NCBI GenBank assembly: GCA_944470555.2
Contig: OX104127.1
Coordinates: 31,139,661-31,203,660, forward strand
Source of the DNA: Heterobilharzia americana
Taxonomy: Eukaryota > Platyhelminthes > Trematoda > Strigeidida > Schistosomatidae
Length of the DNA: 64,000 nt
Reading direction: 5' to 3'
The notes below the pieces were generated by a model that worked only from the letters and a program-made list of their open reading frames with translations, had not been told where the DNA came from and searched no databases. This document shows positions 54,101 to 63,010 of the stretch, piece after piece; positions within the stretch are counted from its first letter, which is position 1; each line of letters begins with the position of its first letter. A program made the position numbers and the translations under genes.

Positions 54101-57100
54101 TTTTTCCTCTCTTTCTGTTTTTCTAGTGACTCGTCCAGAACTGGTTCTCAGTTTAGTTGGAATATTAGCTATCTCCCTGGTTGTCAACATAGTGCTAATA
54201 ATTCGATGTGTACTGCTTAAAAGTTATCTGGGTAAGCTGACACTATGAGTGATATTATCATTTCGATTATTATAATCATAAAATGTTTCGTTATACTTTC
54301 GTCATCATTCAGATAATTCAGAAAATAATTCAGCCAACCATGCATTGTTTGATGCATCTGCATTCCGTTACAGAATTAGCGTTTCTTTGGTAAAATGGGA
54401 ACCTCTTCATTAACACTATTTCTTGATAGATTAAAGGACCAGGAAAACTTATTTTTTATGAAGATGATTAAAGTTCAAATGTCTTTAACCTAGAAACACT
54501 TTATAAATGAAAACAATAATACTTTCAGACAGACAAAATCAACGTAGAACCTCGCACAAAACTGTAACGGTTTAACTCGCTACATTTTACACCAGCACTT
54601 AAAGAACAAGTGGATGAAAGAAAGATTGAAATTAAAGTAGACAATGGCGCATTCATGGAGAAATTTGAAAAATAAGATTTTTCAAAGTATTCGAGCTTTA
54701 AAAGACACCAATCAGTGGATAAATCTGTGCCATTGTGATCGATTTCCAGCCATGATACCAGGTGTCCCTAACCTTCTATTCGTTTAGCCTCTCGGACCCT
54801 AGCTAGGTAGTCTACGCCTAGCCACGCTGCTGAAACCAGCAGTCAGGGACTCAGTCCACTGGTGCCACATTTTAGTCCGGTAACTCTGAACCCTCTTTCA
54901 ACTTAATCTATCTTCCGTTAGGATGGCGCGTCGAGGTATGCAGTGACTCGGTGTGCGTAGCCATTATCAAAACAAAACCTTGGTGAAGTTCTACATTCTG
55001 ATCGACTGTCTTGTCCTCTTCGCCTAGTGCCTTTCGCCGGACCTTACTCAACATTGCTCACATAGTGACTCCACCATATGCAACCAACACCACGAAAATA
55101 TCTGTGACCAAGGACTTGTAACCGCTTCATATTTCCTAATTTCAAAGGCCATATCTCACAGCCGCATAATAAGACACAGAAGACTCCAATGCAGTATACA
55201 GTCCATCTACATTATTTCACTATAGTGAGTGAATGGACAACCGTAAACCTTGACTTGACTTGGCAACCAATAACTCACACTTTATGAAAAATCCTAACCA
55301 AGGTTAATTGCATAAAAAAAGGGTTTCACCTTGACGGCGCAAAGGATTATCTTAGTTGAGGCTTGACAATTAACTTATCAGTATTTCAACAGTAAGGTAT
55401 TTGTCAAACTCTATGTTCATATACGAACAATTCAAAATTAATCAGAAACAAGTTTGAAGGAAGCTCACCTTCATAAACATCAGGTCCTAAGTATTCGATG
55501 TACTCTTTGGTGTTACTTCATTATTCGTCCAATGATTATTCAATACTTCGTGAAACTGTTGTATAACCAAAAGTAGTGGGAATTTCATTATCACGTCAAA
55601 TAAGCTGACTTTTCAACCACTCAGCATGTGGCAGATTTCAATGCATTTGTTTACATAGTAGATGAAAACGAAGCGATGATCAAAGTTTACCACTCATTTT
55701 CTTGCTATCAATTAGTTTCCTAGTTTCGTTTTCCCTACGACTGGAAATCCTATCTGATTCCGTTCTACAAACGGAAACAAGATATAGTTTATTTGAAATG
55801 TTAAGTTTTACAGGAGAATAGTGTACAGATGAGTCGGACATAGTGTCTGAACACACAGCGAACGATTCAGGTCGTGACTACCATATTTATGAGGTGACTA
55901 TTACTTAGACTAACTAGTACAATCCTGAAGTTAAAGGTCTCCTATTTTCGTTTAGTAATTTAACATTATTTGCGAACAGTACATGATCCGCACAATTATG
56001 TTTCCTTGCCTATATGAAAATAAGCAAATAAATCTGAATTTCTTTGGTTTGGAGGCATCTAAGCCCAAGTTCACATCGATGGATTCAAATTCAATGAGTG
56101 AAATCCCCTGACACTGAGAAGCTGTATATGCAGAATTACGTAGAGTGTCAGCACACTTGTGACCTGAATGTTCTTAATTGAAAGTTATTGCAACTCATAT
56201 TTACTGGAGCACTCATTGGTTTCATAGGAAGTTAGTAATTATCCATCTAACTCTATGAAACTACCAGAATATCTTCAGCAAATAAATCTACTCTTGAAAT
56301 TGGTTTCGTATTTCTCTCTGGGATTCGATAAAATTCACTATAAAGTGGGAAATTCCTAATGATTTTCGAAATTTCACCCCAAAAATTATTGATCCATTTA
56401 ACTGGTAAAAAGGTGAGAATAGTAATTAACAAAATAATAACATGAATTCGCTATATTCTATGGATTCTTAATAACTACTTACTACTTAGGGCATTTTTAA
56501 AAGGAAATGTTAGAGGAAATTGCTTATGTTCTTAACTTGATAAAGAAAGTCAGCTGCAAGGAGAAAATACATTTAAGTTGAACGCAACCTGAACGGATTG
56601 TTTAAAAGTAATCTTTTGAGAAATCATAAATGGAACTGACAGGAGAAAGTGAATGATTTCATAGAAACGAAAATTCCTACTATGAATTATTTAAACGATA
56701 TGAGAAAATTTAAACTAGGCTCTAAGATTAAATGAACTTACATCAAATGAAAAAGTTTGAAAGGAGTAGTAAAGTTACATAGGAAGCGGGCTGAAGTGAC
56801 CTTACTTTCATATTCATTGTTCAATGACGTAAAAAATAACTATTAACCAAACAGTGTTGATATTGGATATCAAATATGCAATCTGGATCACACCTCACCA
56901 TAGTGCAAAGAAAATAAAATAAATTCAGCTAAAATGGAGAAAAAACAATTGAATACTGAACAACAATGTGTCTGATTCATCTTTGGTCTGCATACCTAAT
57001 GGCCATAGTTCTTAATTAGTGTAAGTTGAATTTCCGAAAAGTGTTATTGGTAAAACCAGATATACAGAAGGATTATCTCCTTGCATATTAGTATAGTTCA

Positions 57101-59205
57101 CAGATGGCTCCAGTTGAATCAAATCAAATTATTTAAGGCTGTAGTGAAATAGACTTACTCCAATCTCATCAATATCACTGACTCTGGTCCCATCAACATA
57201 TTTTACAAATATTGCATATTTGTCTTACCAATACTGAATATCAGGTAGGAGATTTAGTTGAAAGCTTTCCTTCTGATGACTGGATTTGGCAGTAAAATTT
57301 TATGTCGAGTGAACGTGTTTCCCCTAGAAATTAAAAGCATATTACACCACAAAAAACCATAGTCTTTAATCTAAATCATACAGTTGATAAATTTATTTCC
57401 TGAGAATAATTTAGCTGACAATATTCTTTTTAGATAATGCAATTCAGGGGAAATTAAGCTCGAATCTAAAGTGTTTACTATGTCTACGTTCAAAATCAAA
57501 TCTTAAAAGGTTAAACACAATGGAGAAGTCATTGAACCAATCAAATCACCAACCTATTCTGATGACTTCATGTCAGGTTGGTCAGTTGATTGAGCCGAAT
57601 ACAAGTTTCATGAATTATTCGACGCAGTTTGATGATAATCTAACTGAATCAATTCTACTATATCAAAATAAACCTGACAATTTTACACCTAATGACAATA
57701 ATCGATTATTACCAGTGAATACAGGCATCATCCTTTCAAATCTCTTTCAACCAACCATGTCGACTACATTGACAAATACAACATCAACAACAAATGGATC
57801 ATTTGTGACAACTACTCCTGCATTACACCACTTAGTTAATGGTCCTTTGACAATGACTAAAAGCGATTTACTAAAGTTTCACGGACAGAATGGTCAAAGT
57901 AGTTCAGGTGTTTCCTTAGAAAGTGATCCGATTGGTAACAAACGTATAAACCTGTTTCACTCACAGTCTGTTAACTATTCTAAATCATCAAGCCATCAAG
58001 TCCAGTTACCAGAATATAGTTTTCAAAATGGGAATACTTGTGTGATTGGTCAAAATGGTAGTCTGAATGGTTCTTTAATTTACTCGAATGATTCAATAAG
58101 CCTAACAGATATAACAAATGGGAATGCTGTAGTAAATCCTAATCATGTAATCTTAACACAGAACCCTCTATCAGCTTATCTAATGCAATATGGCTGTTCA
58201 GGTGAACAGTCGGAAAAAACTGCACGAAGATATGGGCGTCAGCAGCAGCAACAACAGTCACAGCATTTCTATTCAGATGATTATGGACGAAATCCCCATC
58301 CACATATTTCCTCACAAATTACTCATTCAGAAGGGAAATCGCCGCGACTTCGAAATGATCATCCTCACTCCAGAAATATGGATAATGACGAAACATGCAA
58401 TCTAATACCTGAAATGCATACTAATCAAGATTTTCATGCGTATACATTTAGAAACAGTTCAACAATTGACTCTTTATCACATGATACAAATAACTCGGTA
58501 AGCCATCTAGACGATAGTTTAACACTACAATCAAATCAATTATCTTCATGTCTAACTCCACTAGTGGTTCGTTTCCCATCCGGCGAGTCAGGTTTCCTGT
58601 TCTGTCCAGCCCGTACAACCAATGATACCTATCAGTCTGAAAGTTTATCACGTCGGTCAAATCATATTTCCATTATCAGTAATTATATCACAAGGCCTAT
58701 TGATAAAGACATAAAAACAAGTAATCCCTTTATTGAGGAAAATTTGAATGTAAACATAGATTGTATTAAAACTAATTTAGAAGCTATAAGGTTAGAAAAT
58801 TTATATGACTCAAGTCACTTATCTCAAAACTCTGATAACGAGACAAAAATCTCATTTTTACCTGATAACACTAGACCACAATGTTCAATTTCTGGGAATA
58901 TAGCCGAATCAATTCATACCAATTCATCTGAATATCATCAAAATAACAAGCCACAGGATATACGCAAAACATTAAACATTATTTCAACAGATCACGATTC
59001 ATCATTTAAGCCTTCGCTTAGTCAATGTATCAACCCTAAAGATGTTGATGAACGAGAAATAAATGGTTCTGAATCTGTTTCTCAAAAAAATATTCCTAAA
59101 GTATGTGAATCTAATCATTTTTCAGGTAGTTCTGATGATGCTTTGAATGAAGAAAAAAGTGTTCACAAACTGGTTATGAATTCTAAAACATTTCCAGTAT
59201 GCTAA
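38397..59205 (+). CDS. Type I membrane protein with Ig-like ectodomain (five-exon gene model)
   Basis: Five exons (38397-38747, 41267-41723, 51553-51657, 54127-54231, 57434-59205) join in phases 0, 1, 1 and 1, with GT and AG at every intron end, to give one 930-codon frame including the stop. Order of parts: signal peptide about residues 1-22, ectodomain to about 305 with Cys pairs and the Ig-type motif DNTGLWNCEY, a run of N-glycosylation sequons, one transmembrane helix about 310-330 ending in Arg, and a cytoplasmic tail of about 600 residues that is rich in Asn and Ser and has no enzyme domain. It is probably a cell-surface recognition or adhesion protein; this is inference from architecture, and I do not recognise the family. 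An upstream in-frame Met at 38355 would add 14 residues. Further 5' exons may exist. Confidence 0.75.
39105..39240 (-). mobile_element. SINE family A relic in intron 1
   Basis: The minus strand keeps the head (AAACGCTTTGGCGTTTAAGG region) and a GGAACACCACCACTCATTGG block. The ribozyme core is reduced to a CTAACGAG remnant without a clear stem II. Confidence 0.5.
39780..39905 (-). mobile_element. SINE family A copy in intron 1, core mutated
   Basis: On the minus strand GCGAGTATATTTAG is followed by CTGACTAG (a G changed to T in the core), ACAAATAAAAT and an intact GAAACG, then AGCGTTCTAGATCC. Because of the core change it is probably inactive. Confidence 0.6.
40391..40468. repeat. 36-bp perfect-looking palindrome made of two SINE B tails
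   Basis: The arms 40391-40426 and 40433-40468 differ at two positions and are separated by six bases. The left arm (TTATTCATCGAAGACTGACA) is the 3' tail of a minus-strand family B SINE and the right arm that of a plus-strand copy. It looks like an inverted SINE pair whose middle has been lost. It lies in intron 1. Confidence 0.85.
41050..41220 (+). mobile_element. SINE family A copy in intron 1, sense strand
   Basis: A well-kept tRNA-like head (GGCTCGGTGGTGTAGTGG as A box region, CTCTCGAGTCC as B box) is followed by TCACTGGGAGGCAGGTACAT and a hammerhead region. The family tail is missing. The copy is on the coding strand of the gene and ends about 47 bases before exon 2. Confidence 0.85.
41150..41208 (+). 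ncRNA. Type I hammerhead ribozyme candidate (SINE A, intronic)
   Basis: Core segments are intact: CTGACGAG at 41163-41170, stem II GTCC/GGAC with an AAATA-type loop, and GAAA at 41184-41187. The cleavage triplet is AUC (cut expected after 41195). Stem I (CATCTGT against CTGGATTCT) is weakened by wobble and a mismatch, so activity may be low. Confidence 0.65.
41267..41723 (+). CDS. Exon 2: Cys-rich Ig-like ectodomain and glycosylated stalk
   Basis: The acceptor GATTTGGCAG ends at 41266 and the frame enters in phase 0 (CTT CCA). The donor GTAAGT starts at 41724 after one base of a split codon (phase 1). The exon encodes a Cys cluster (CYMDCNPNC and HGC), then QYQYIINMEKLDNTGLWNCE, the D-x-G-x-W-x-C arrangement of an Ig F-strand region. 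About 80 residues follow with six sequons (NVT, NLT, NYS, NHS, NIS, NTT), which looks like an extended glycosylated stalk. Confidence 0.8.
41966..42075 (+). CDS. Candidate alternative exon giving a soluble form
   Basis: A good acceptor, TCACCTCTCCAG, ends at 41965. Joined to exon 2 (phase 1) it continues the frame for 36 codons (SYPMCHQVQVYSTLERL, then an acidic part ending RITCEI) to TAA at 42073-42075. An AATAAA lies at 42211-42216. Used as a terminal exon it would remove the transmembrane helix and tail. A weak donor GTGAAA after 42064 would instead make it a 99-nt in-frame cassette that fits exon 3. Both are predictions. Confidence 0.4.
42211..42216 (+). promoter_or_regulatory. Possible polyadenylation signal of the short form
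   Basis: AATAAA 136 bases after the stop of the alternative exon. The motif is common by chance in AT-rich DNA. Confidence 0.25.
42301..42339 (+). repeat. 39-bp direct repeat, left copy (target-site duplication)
   Basis: Identical to 42748-42786 (begins GTTAATATTCAAGTTTTGG). It flanks a truncated RTE copy. Confidence 0.9.
42340..42747 (-). pseudogene. RTE-1 family retrotransposon, 408-bp truncated copy in intron 2
   Basis: A minus-strand insertion made of the last part of the RTE-1 coding region (WERTNQEAI to the stop region) and a long TAA tail (42342-42390 on the plus strand as ATT repeats). Its sequence is close to the intact element at 21172, with a few small deletions. Exact 39-bp direct repeats bound it. 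Confidence 0.9.
42748..42786 (+). repeat. 39-bp direct repeat, right copy (target-site duplication)
   Basis: Identical to 42301-42339. Confidence 0.9.
42787..44144. other. Intron 2 sequence, no gene seen
   Basis: AT-rich DNA with short frames on both strands (for example 42791-43117 minus) that show no motif. Confidence 0.45.
44145..44203. repeat. (TAC)n(TAA)n microsatellite
   Basis: About ten TAC/ACT triplets pass directly into about nine TAA triplets. Confidence 0.95.
44374..44732. mobile_element. SINE family A palindromic unit with both tails
   Basis: The outer arms 44374-44473 and 44629-44732 are imperfect inverted copies of the family tail (GGTATCCACACAGAAGCCCA on the right, its complement on the left). 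Inside, a minus-strand hammerhead region (44490-44560: CTGACGAG and GAAA kept, cleavage site changed to ACC) is followed by a plus-strand 3' ribozyme half (AAAATGCGCATCCTGGATTC) at about 44586. The heads in the middle are deleted. It lies in intron 2. Confidence 0.75.
44766..44940 (+). mobile_element. SINE family A copy in intron 2, ribozyme probably inactive
   Basis: The head (GTGGCTCGGTAGTGTAGTGC, B box TCTCGAGTCC) and GGCAGGTACATCT are well kept. The hammerhead has CTGACGAG and GAAA, but stem II lost its closing C (GGAAGAAA) and the cleavage triplet reads TGC. It resembles the intronic copy at 41050 closely. Confidence 0.8.
44941..45718. other. Intron 2 sequence, no gene seen
   Basis: Unassigned AT-rich DNA. 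Confidence 0.4.
45719..46540 (+). pseudogene. RTE-1 family retrotransposon, 5'-truncated copy in intron 2
   Basis: It starts at CTCGAAGATCTGCAGG, corresponding to the LEDLQAK region just after FADD in the intact element, and continues through the INGRN block and the post-RT tail to CCACTAGGAACC and an A-rich end. Many small insertions break the frame, so this copy is older than the one at 42340. Confidence 0.85.
46541..47280. other. Intron 2 sequence, no gene seen
   Basis: Unassigned AT-rich DNA. Confidence 0.4.
47281..47695. mobile_element. SINE family B inverted pair in intron 2
   Basis: 47281-47455 is a minus-strand copy (ribozyme core CTGAGGAA, GAAA lost) and 47480-47695 a plus-strand copy. 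The plus copy has a tRNA-like head (B box GGTTCAACCCC near 47568), GCGTACTG, CTGAGGAG with TCCCATACTA, and CAGCTGTCCAGTG, but AAAG in place of GAAA. The heads face each other and the tails point out, as at 63241-63708. Confidence 0.75.
48102..48159. repeat. (AT)29 microsatellite
   Basis: About 58 bases of pure AT repeat in intron 2. Confidence 0.95.
48370..48570 (+). pseudogene. Penelope-like element relic, GIY-YIG region
   Basis: The plus strand around 48480-48535 reads FNCPCGRSYIGRTTRHVYL, a well-kept GIY-YIG N-terminal motif with the Cys-Pro-Cys pair before it. Stops occur on both sides and no reverse transcriptase is seen nearby. Confidence 0.7.
48571..50794. other. Intron 2 sequence, no gene seen
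   Basis: No exon with matching splice phase could be found by eye. It is otherwise unassigned. Confidence 0.4.
50795..50965 (+). repeat. Dispersed repeat, copy 2
   Basis: Matches 32650-32850 in segment order (GTCAGATTGGTTGAAAAGAT, AAGGACATTATATTTTGT, CTTGCAATACATCTTTC and CGTCTTTTCCATTC). Unknown family. Confidence 0.5.
51553..51657 (+). CDS. Exon 3: juxtamembrane ectodomain
   Basis: A 105-nt exon between an acceptor ending CCTGAAAG and the donor GTAAGT, with phase 1 on both sides. It encodes NLSNPIEEWKYHTVEKSYF plus a basic stretch ending LLEFK. It contains one sequon (NLS). Its length is a multiple of three, so skipping it would keep the frame. Confidence 0.7.
51780..51930 (-). mobile_element. 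SINE family B relic in intron 3
   Basis: The minus strand gives GGTGCATACTA, then CTGAGCAG in place of CTGAGGAG, GGACAAAAAAGC in place of GGACGAAACAGC, and a decayed tail. It is inactive. Confidence 0.6.
52620..52917 (+). pseudogene. Penelope-like element relic, GIY-YIG region, in intron 3
   Basis: The plus-strand frame from 52714 reads CVAEFTSSCKAEYIGH, followed by a TWLTNRERK stretch and a C-terminal AAFGKSFKVL. This is the schistosome Penelope-like layout of a Cys pair, YIG motif, conserved Trp-Leu and final hydrophobic block. The Arg after YIG is His here and the 5' part of the element is gone. Confidence 0.65.
52918..54126. other. Intron 3 sequence, no gene seen
   Basis: Unassigned AT-rich DNA up to the acceptor of exon 4. 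Confidence 0.4.
54127..54231 (+). CDS. Exon 4: transmembrane helix
   Basis: A 105-nt exon after a long pyrimidine tract (TTTCTGTTTTTCTAG), phase 1 in and out, donor GTAAGC. It encodes TRPELVLSLVGILAISLVVN and then IVLIIRCVLLKSYL, a single membrane-spanning helix followed by basic residues, which sets the topology as type I. A frame without the leading split codon starts in a different register and is wrong. Confidence 0.8.
54700..55225 (-). pseudogene. RTE-2 family retrotransposon, C-terminal fragment in intron 4
   Basis: This GC-richer block on the minus strand contains ETWPLKLGNMKRLQVLGHRY, a CIWWSHYVSNVE stretch with a stop, and after frameshifts a TKMWHQWTESLTAGFSS tail. It is a decayed insertion of the same family as at 10195, 13310 and 37500. 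Confidence 0.7.
55226..57433. other. Intron 4 sequence, no gene seen
   Basis: Unassigned AT-rich DNA up to the acceptor ATATTCTTTTTAG before exon 5. Confidence 0.4.
57434..59205 (+). CDS. Exon 5: long cytoplasmic tail and stop
   Basis: The frame is open from the acceptor at 57433, 86 bases before the first ATG at 57520, and the split codon with exon 4 (G plus AT) gives Asp. The exon encodes about 590 residues: a short Cys/Lys/Arg-rich start (LKCLLCLRSKSNLKR) just inside the membrane, then Ser/Asn/Thr-rich sequence, a Gln run near 58240 (RQQQQQQSQ) and a more conserved-looking patch LVVRFPSGESGFLFCPAR near 58560-58615. It ends MNSKTFPVC. No kinase, phosphatase or death domain is seen. Treating 57520-59205 as a stand-alone gene would miss the membrane anchor. 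Confidence 0.8.
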
Positions 59206-59495
59206 ATTTCTCACTTTTTTTTATTGTACATTTTATATCTTAAAATTATCAATTAACTAACCACTTTACTTCAGATTTTAGGAAATAATTAACATGCTAC
59301 TCTCAAATTAAACAGTAACTCAGTTTGATTATAAACTTTCTGATAATGCCTAACTATATATACTTTTACATTATCAGTTGTTACTTTGACAGTCAACGGT
59401 TTATACAGTCGTATGAGTAGTTATTAGCTAAACTGTATTGAATTTCATCTTTAATTATAAAAGCGATAATGTATTATATGTTATGTTTTATCATG

Positions 59496-59501
59496 AATAA
59501 A
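59496..59501 (+). promoter_or_regulatory. Likely polyadenylation signal of the five-exon gene
   Basis: AATAAA 291 bases after the stop codon, the first well-placed canonical signal downstream. Confidence 0.5.
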
Positions 59502-59920
59502 ATTCATTTTGATAGTTTTTTTCGGTTGAAAGCAAAGTTTTATCATAAGGGGGCAATAATGTCCGATTGAAATCCACAGTGATAATCACACTGGGGTGTC
59601 CTAATGAAGTGAATGTCTTCTTACGTTCTAATCAATCGTTAAAGCGACGAAATTTAGCAATTAACAGTTGGTAGATTTACACTTAGTCTGTAGAGATGTT
59701 ATTTCAGACGATGAATTGAGACGTGAATAATATTCTAGTAAGGACAGTCCACTCATCAAGAACAAAAATCGTGAACAGAGAATTACTATTTATTGACATA
59801 CTTGTTATTCTCTGTTGTTTTGTTAGATCGAATTGTTTGACCTATATTGGCATATGGGCTCCTATGTGGATACCTCGATGTTGCCTGAATGTTAGTTATG
59901 ACGAATTGGTTGGTTGTGGC

Positions 59921-59983
59921 TAGCAGAAGAATCCAGGTCGTGTGTTCCGTCCTATTTGGGACTCCTCAGCTGGGTGTACCTGC
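59921..59983 (-). ncRNA. Hammerhead ribozyme copy, minus strand, inactivated
   Basis: The minus strand has CTGAGGAG (allowed in the CUGANGA core) and a perfect stem II, but GAAA reads GGAA and the cleavage triplet GUC reads GAC. Both changes should abolish cleavage. Confidence 0.8.
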
Positions 59984-60011
59984 ACCCCAGTGATGTTATT
60001 CCCACTGGGGT

Positions 60012-60072
60012 GCAGGTACATCCAGCTGACGAGTCCCAAATAGGACGAAATGCGCGTCCTGGATTCTTCTGC
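60012..60072 (+). ncRNA. Type I hammerhead ribozyme, canonical
   Basis: Stem I is formed by GCAG and ATCCAG pairing with CTGGAT and CTGC. The core is CTGACGAG at 60026-60033, stem II GTCC/GGAC encloses CAAATA, GAAA follows, stem III is the very short self-complementary TGCGCG stretch, and the triplet GUC ends at 60058 where the cut is expected. It matches the schistosome Sm-alpha ribozyme type. With so short a stem III, such ribozymes may work best as dimers (established for this class). Confidence 0.9.
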
Positions 60073-60387
60073 TTGCCACAACCAACCAATTTAAACAGAG
60101 AAGATATGAAGAGAAGAAAATGAATTGATAAATTGGCAATTAGAAAGACTGTACTTACTTGAAATGATAAGAGACAATCAACAACAAGGAATCGAAGTGA
60201 CTTGGAAATTGAAATAGGAAGCCGACAAAGTGAGGTTTCAGAAGTGTCACAGTAAAGTGCTTAAATGTACAAAGCGAATAGAGGGCCGGGGGGAAATCGG
60301 AAAGTAGTATTAGTGATAAACAACTGTCTCCACCAGCCTTGAAATAATACCGTGAATAATCAGTATGCCGAGAACGGAGTCATTACA

Positions 60388-62586
60388 TTATTTATTATTT
60401 GTCTTTTGGGTTCTTAGTGGAACATAAGACTTCGGTAACACACCACCATTTCACTGTCTTCTCTACAGTCTGCTCAACCTGGCTCCACCACTGCCCACAA
60501 GCTTTCGTTTCTTCCTCACACCATCTCCTCCATGTCACCCTCACCTCGGACGCCCAACTCATCGTTTCCCATACGGGGTCCGCTTTAGGGTTCCGGCTGA
60601 CGTCTGATGTCCCTCAGTGGTCTTCTCAGTGTATGTCTTATCCAATCCATCTCCGCTTCCTTCTATAAATTGGTTGGAAGATAAGCTCTTCGTTAATTCG
60701 TTGCCAGTCAAAGATTCTTGTTGCTTATTCTTAACAGTCTGGCCGCCTGATCTTCAGTGTCAGTATCGAGTGAGCGTAGGCGGCAGCTGTTGATGAACAT
60801 CTGTAGTTTGTTGTAAATGCTTTTCGTAACGCACCGCCAAGTCTCTGAATCATCACATAGAAGCACTCACTTGACTGACATTAGTGTTGAAAATCCAGAT
60901 GTTGTTCACACTTTACGCTGAGCACAGTACAACACAGTGTATCTCCACACTCATTTCAGGTTAATGAAGGCTTGTCTTGCTGTCTTTCCGCTCCTGACTT
61001 TGACATTCTCATCTATGTCTTTGCCACTTGTATTTGAGACAAAAATATCTAGATAGGTTAAAAAACAACTTCTTTCAGATTCCTTGCGTTGATGGTGATT
61101 GGTTATTGTTGTTGTTGTTGCTGTTGTTGGTTAATTATCTTCATCACCTTTGTCTTCTCCACGTTCACTTGAAGGAAGTTTCGTCTTCGCTACCTCTTCG
61201 CTGCCTCTTCTGCCAACTGATTAGTTTTCACTTGTAGATCTTCGAGCTTGGGGTACACTAGACATAATAAATCATCGTCGGAGAAGTCCAAATCTTGTTC
61301 TGAGGTCTTTCATAGGTCAAACAGACCACGCCTATCTTCTCGCCCCTCACGGTCTGTTGCATGACCCAGTACAGTCAACCACAATCAGAAAGGTGATCGG
61401 TGATACTAAGCGGAAACCCTGTCTGACTCCTTTCCTCGCTTCGCTGTTTCGTCCTTCAGTTTTTGGATATTGAATCAGAACTATGGTCTATCATCACCAG
61501 ATTCTTTGAAGGCCTTCAGCTTGATTTTGAAGGTAGGTCCCATGCACTAGATAGTGGTGTGAGTGGTTTGAACCTAAATCTGCTCCCCTTCCTCATCTCA
61601 TCTTGTGTCCACTAGGCTGACTACGTCTACACTTTCTTCACATTGAGATGAAGTCGATATGATTTTTTATGTAGTGTGTCCTAGTATCTGGTGAAATCAA
61701 ATCCATGTCGCTCACTGCCTTGTGAATGTCATTAACAGTGTTTGTACACACTACCTCCAATCACCAAATCGTTGACTGCGCAGAATTCTGCAAACAGTTC
61801 TCCATTCTCATTCATTATTTCACCGAGTGCTTCTCGATACATGATAAGTTCTCTTACTGTGTTATCCACTACCAGACTGACATTCATGTCACCCCAACCA
61901 TTAGAATTCTGATGTCACCAACTGGGATGGGATCTTGCCCAGTATTGATTGCAGTTATCTGTAGAATTTCTCCTTCTTCTCTTGATCTGCATTATTTACG
62001 GGTGCGTAGTATTGTATGACTGAGCCTTTTCTTTCTTTCGAGTTGAATCTAGCTTTCATGATCCTGATCGTGGAGGAGATTGGTTCCCACTGCATGAGAG
62101 ACAGCCTTCGATAATGTTCGGGACATCACAATAGTCATTCCAAAACTCAATATGCTCGTGACTGTCATCTGGGTGACAATATCGAAGTAGATTATTGATT
62201 CTCCAGTTGACAGTTTGGAGAGTCCACTTCCATTCCATCTGCTTTCGCAGATTCCAAGCACTTCTATGCAATGCCCCATCTCTTTTGCAATCTGAGCAGC
62301 CTTGCTCGGTTCATACATTGTGTGGACATTCCATGTCCCCAATCTTACTTTCGGTTTCATCAAGAGAAGACAGATCGGTCAAATGGCCTCTCGATGGCAT
62401 TCAATAACCGGCGTCATTTCGTTTCCTTGATTCCAGTGAGGAATAAGTTTATTTTTATTTTTTAGATTTTTTTGGGCTTTGAAGTTTCTTTAGTGGTTGG
62501 TAGGGTTGCTAACCCTATGCCCAACCCACCCTCTTTATCCAGGCTTAGGATCGTCTAGTAACTGGTGAACTAGTAAACTAGGCAAG
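60388..62586 (-). pseudogene. RTE-1 family retrotransposon, internally deleted copy
   Basis: It has both ends of the family: 5' end with CTAGTTTACTAGTTCACC near 62586 and 3' end with the CCACTAAGAACCC region and an A/T-rich tail at 60388. The endonuclease half (62363-62049, 61480-61900) is readable as LGTWNVHTMYEP and GICESRWNGSG. At about 61440 the sequence jumps from KLKDET (residue about 337 of the intact protein) to GVRQGF (residue about 738), so about 1.2 kb including the first RT motifs is missing. Frameshifts occur throughout. Confidence 0.88.
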
Positions 62587-62861
62587 GTTATAAAGAATAC
62601 TGTTACACAAAGCATAATACTTTTAGTAGGATTACATGAACATTAATTAATTACAACTGATTGTTGCATGAAGACAGTGTTACATAAAAGTATTATTCAA
62701 AAGAAGGTATTTAGGTAAGAGGACCCTTTTCAGTGAATTTATTCTCACGTTGCACATTTACATACATATATATGATACTTAAAAACTGCCATCCGTCAGG
62801 AAAATTAAAGTTGAATAATTGTAAGTTGAAACAACACTAATGGTGGTTATAGTTAATTGAC

Positions 62862-63010
62862 TTGATCGTAGATAACAGTGGAATGCAGGACGCTTGTTTC
62901 ATCCTAACAAAATCAGCCCGCAATAAATAGTTAGGCGACATCGAAACATCCCCATAGAAGGCCACGTGCTAGCAAGGATTGATCAATTCGCTCCAGCAGA
63001 ACAAGGGAAA
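62862..63010. mobile_element. SINE family A inverted relic
   Basis: A minus-strand ribozyme 3' half (GGATGAAACAAGCGTCCTGC read on the complement of 62884-62915) is followed by a plus-strand family tail (GCGACATCGAAACATCCCC to CAATTCGCTCCAGCAGAACA). The middle is lost. Confidence 0.5.

Larger units (their letters stand above)
59904..60091. mobile_element. SINE family A palindrome, two facing hammerhead copies
   Basis: The 89-bp arms 59904-59992 and 60003-60091 are inverted copies with about eight differences, joined by a 10-base loop. Each arm runs from the B-side block (CACTGGGGTGCAGGTACA) through a full hammerhead region to CTTCTGC and a GGTTGGTT flank. The tRNA-like heads are deleted from the middle. 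A remnant of the outer family tail is visible at 59830-59890. Confidence 0.9.

Noticed and set aside
59914..60123. 69-codon plus-strand frame
   Set aside because: It runs through the hammerhead palindrome; the sequence is explained by the SINE pair.
61726..62019. 97-codon plus-strand frame
   Set aside because: It is antisense to the endonuclease region of the deleted RTE copy.
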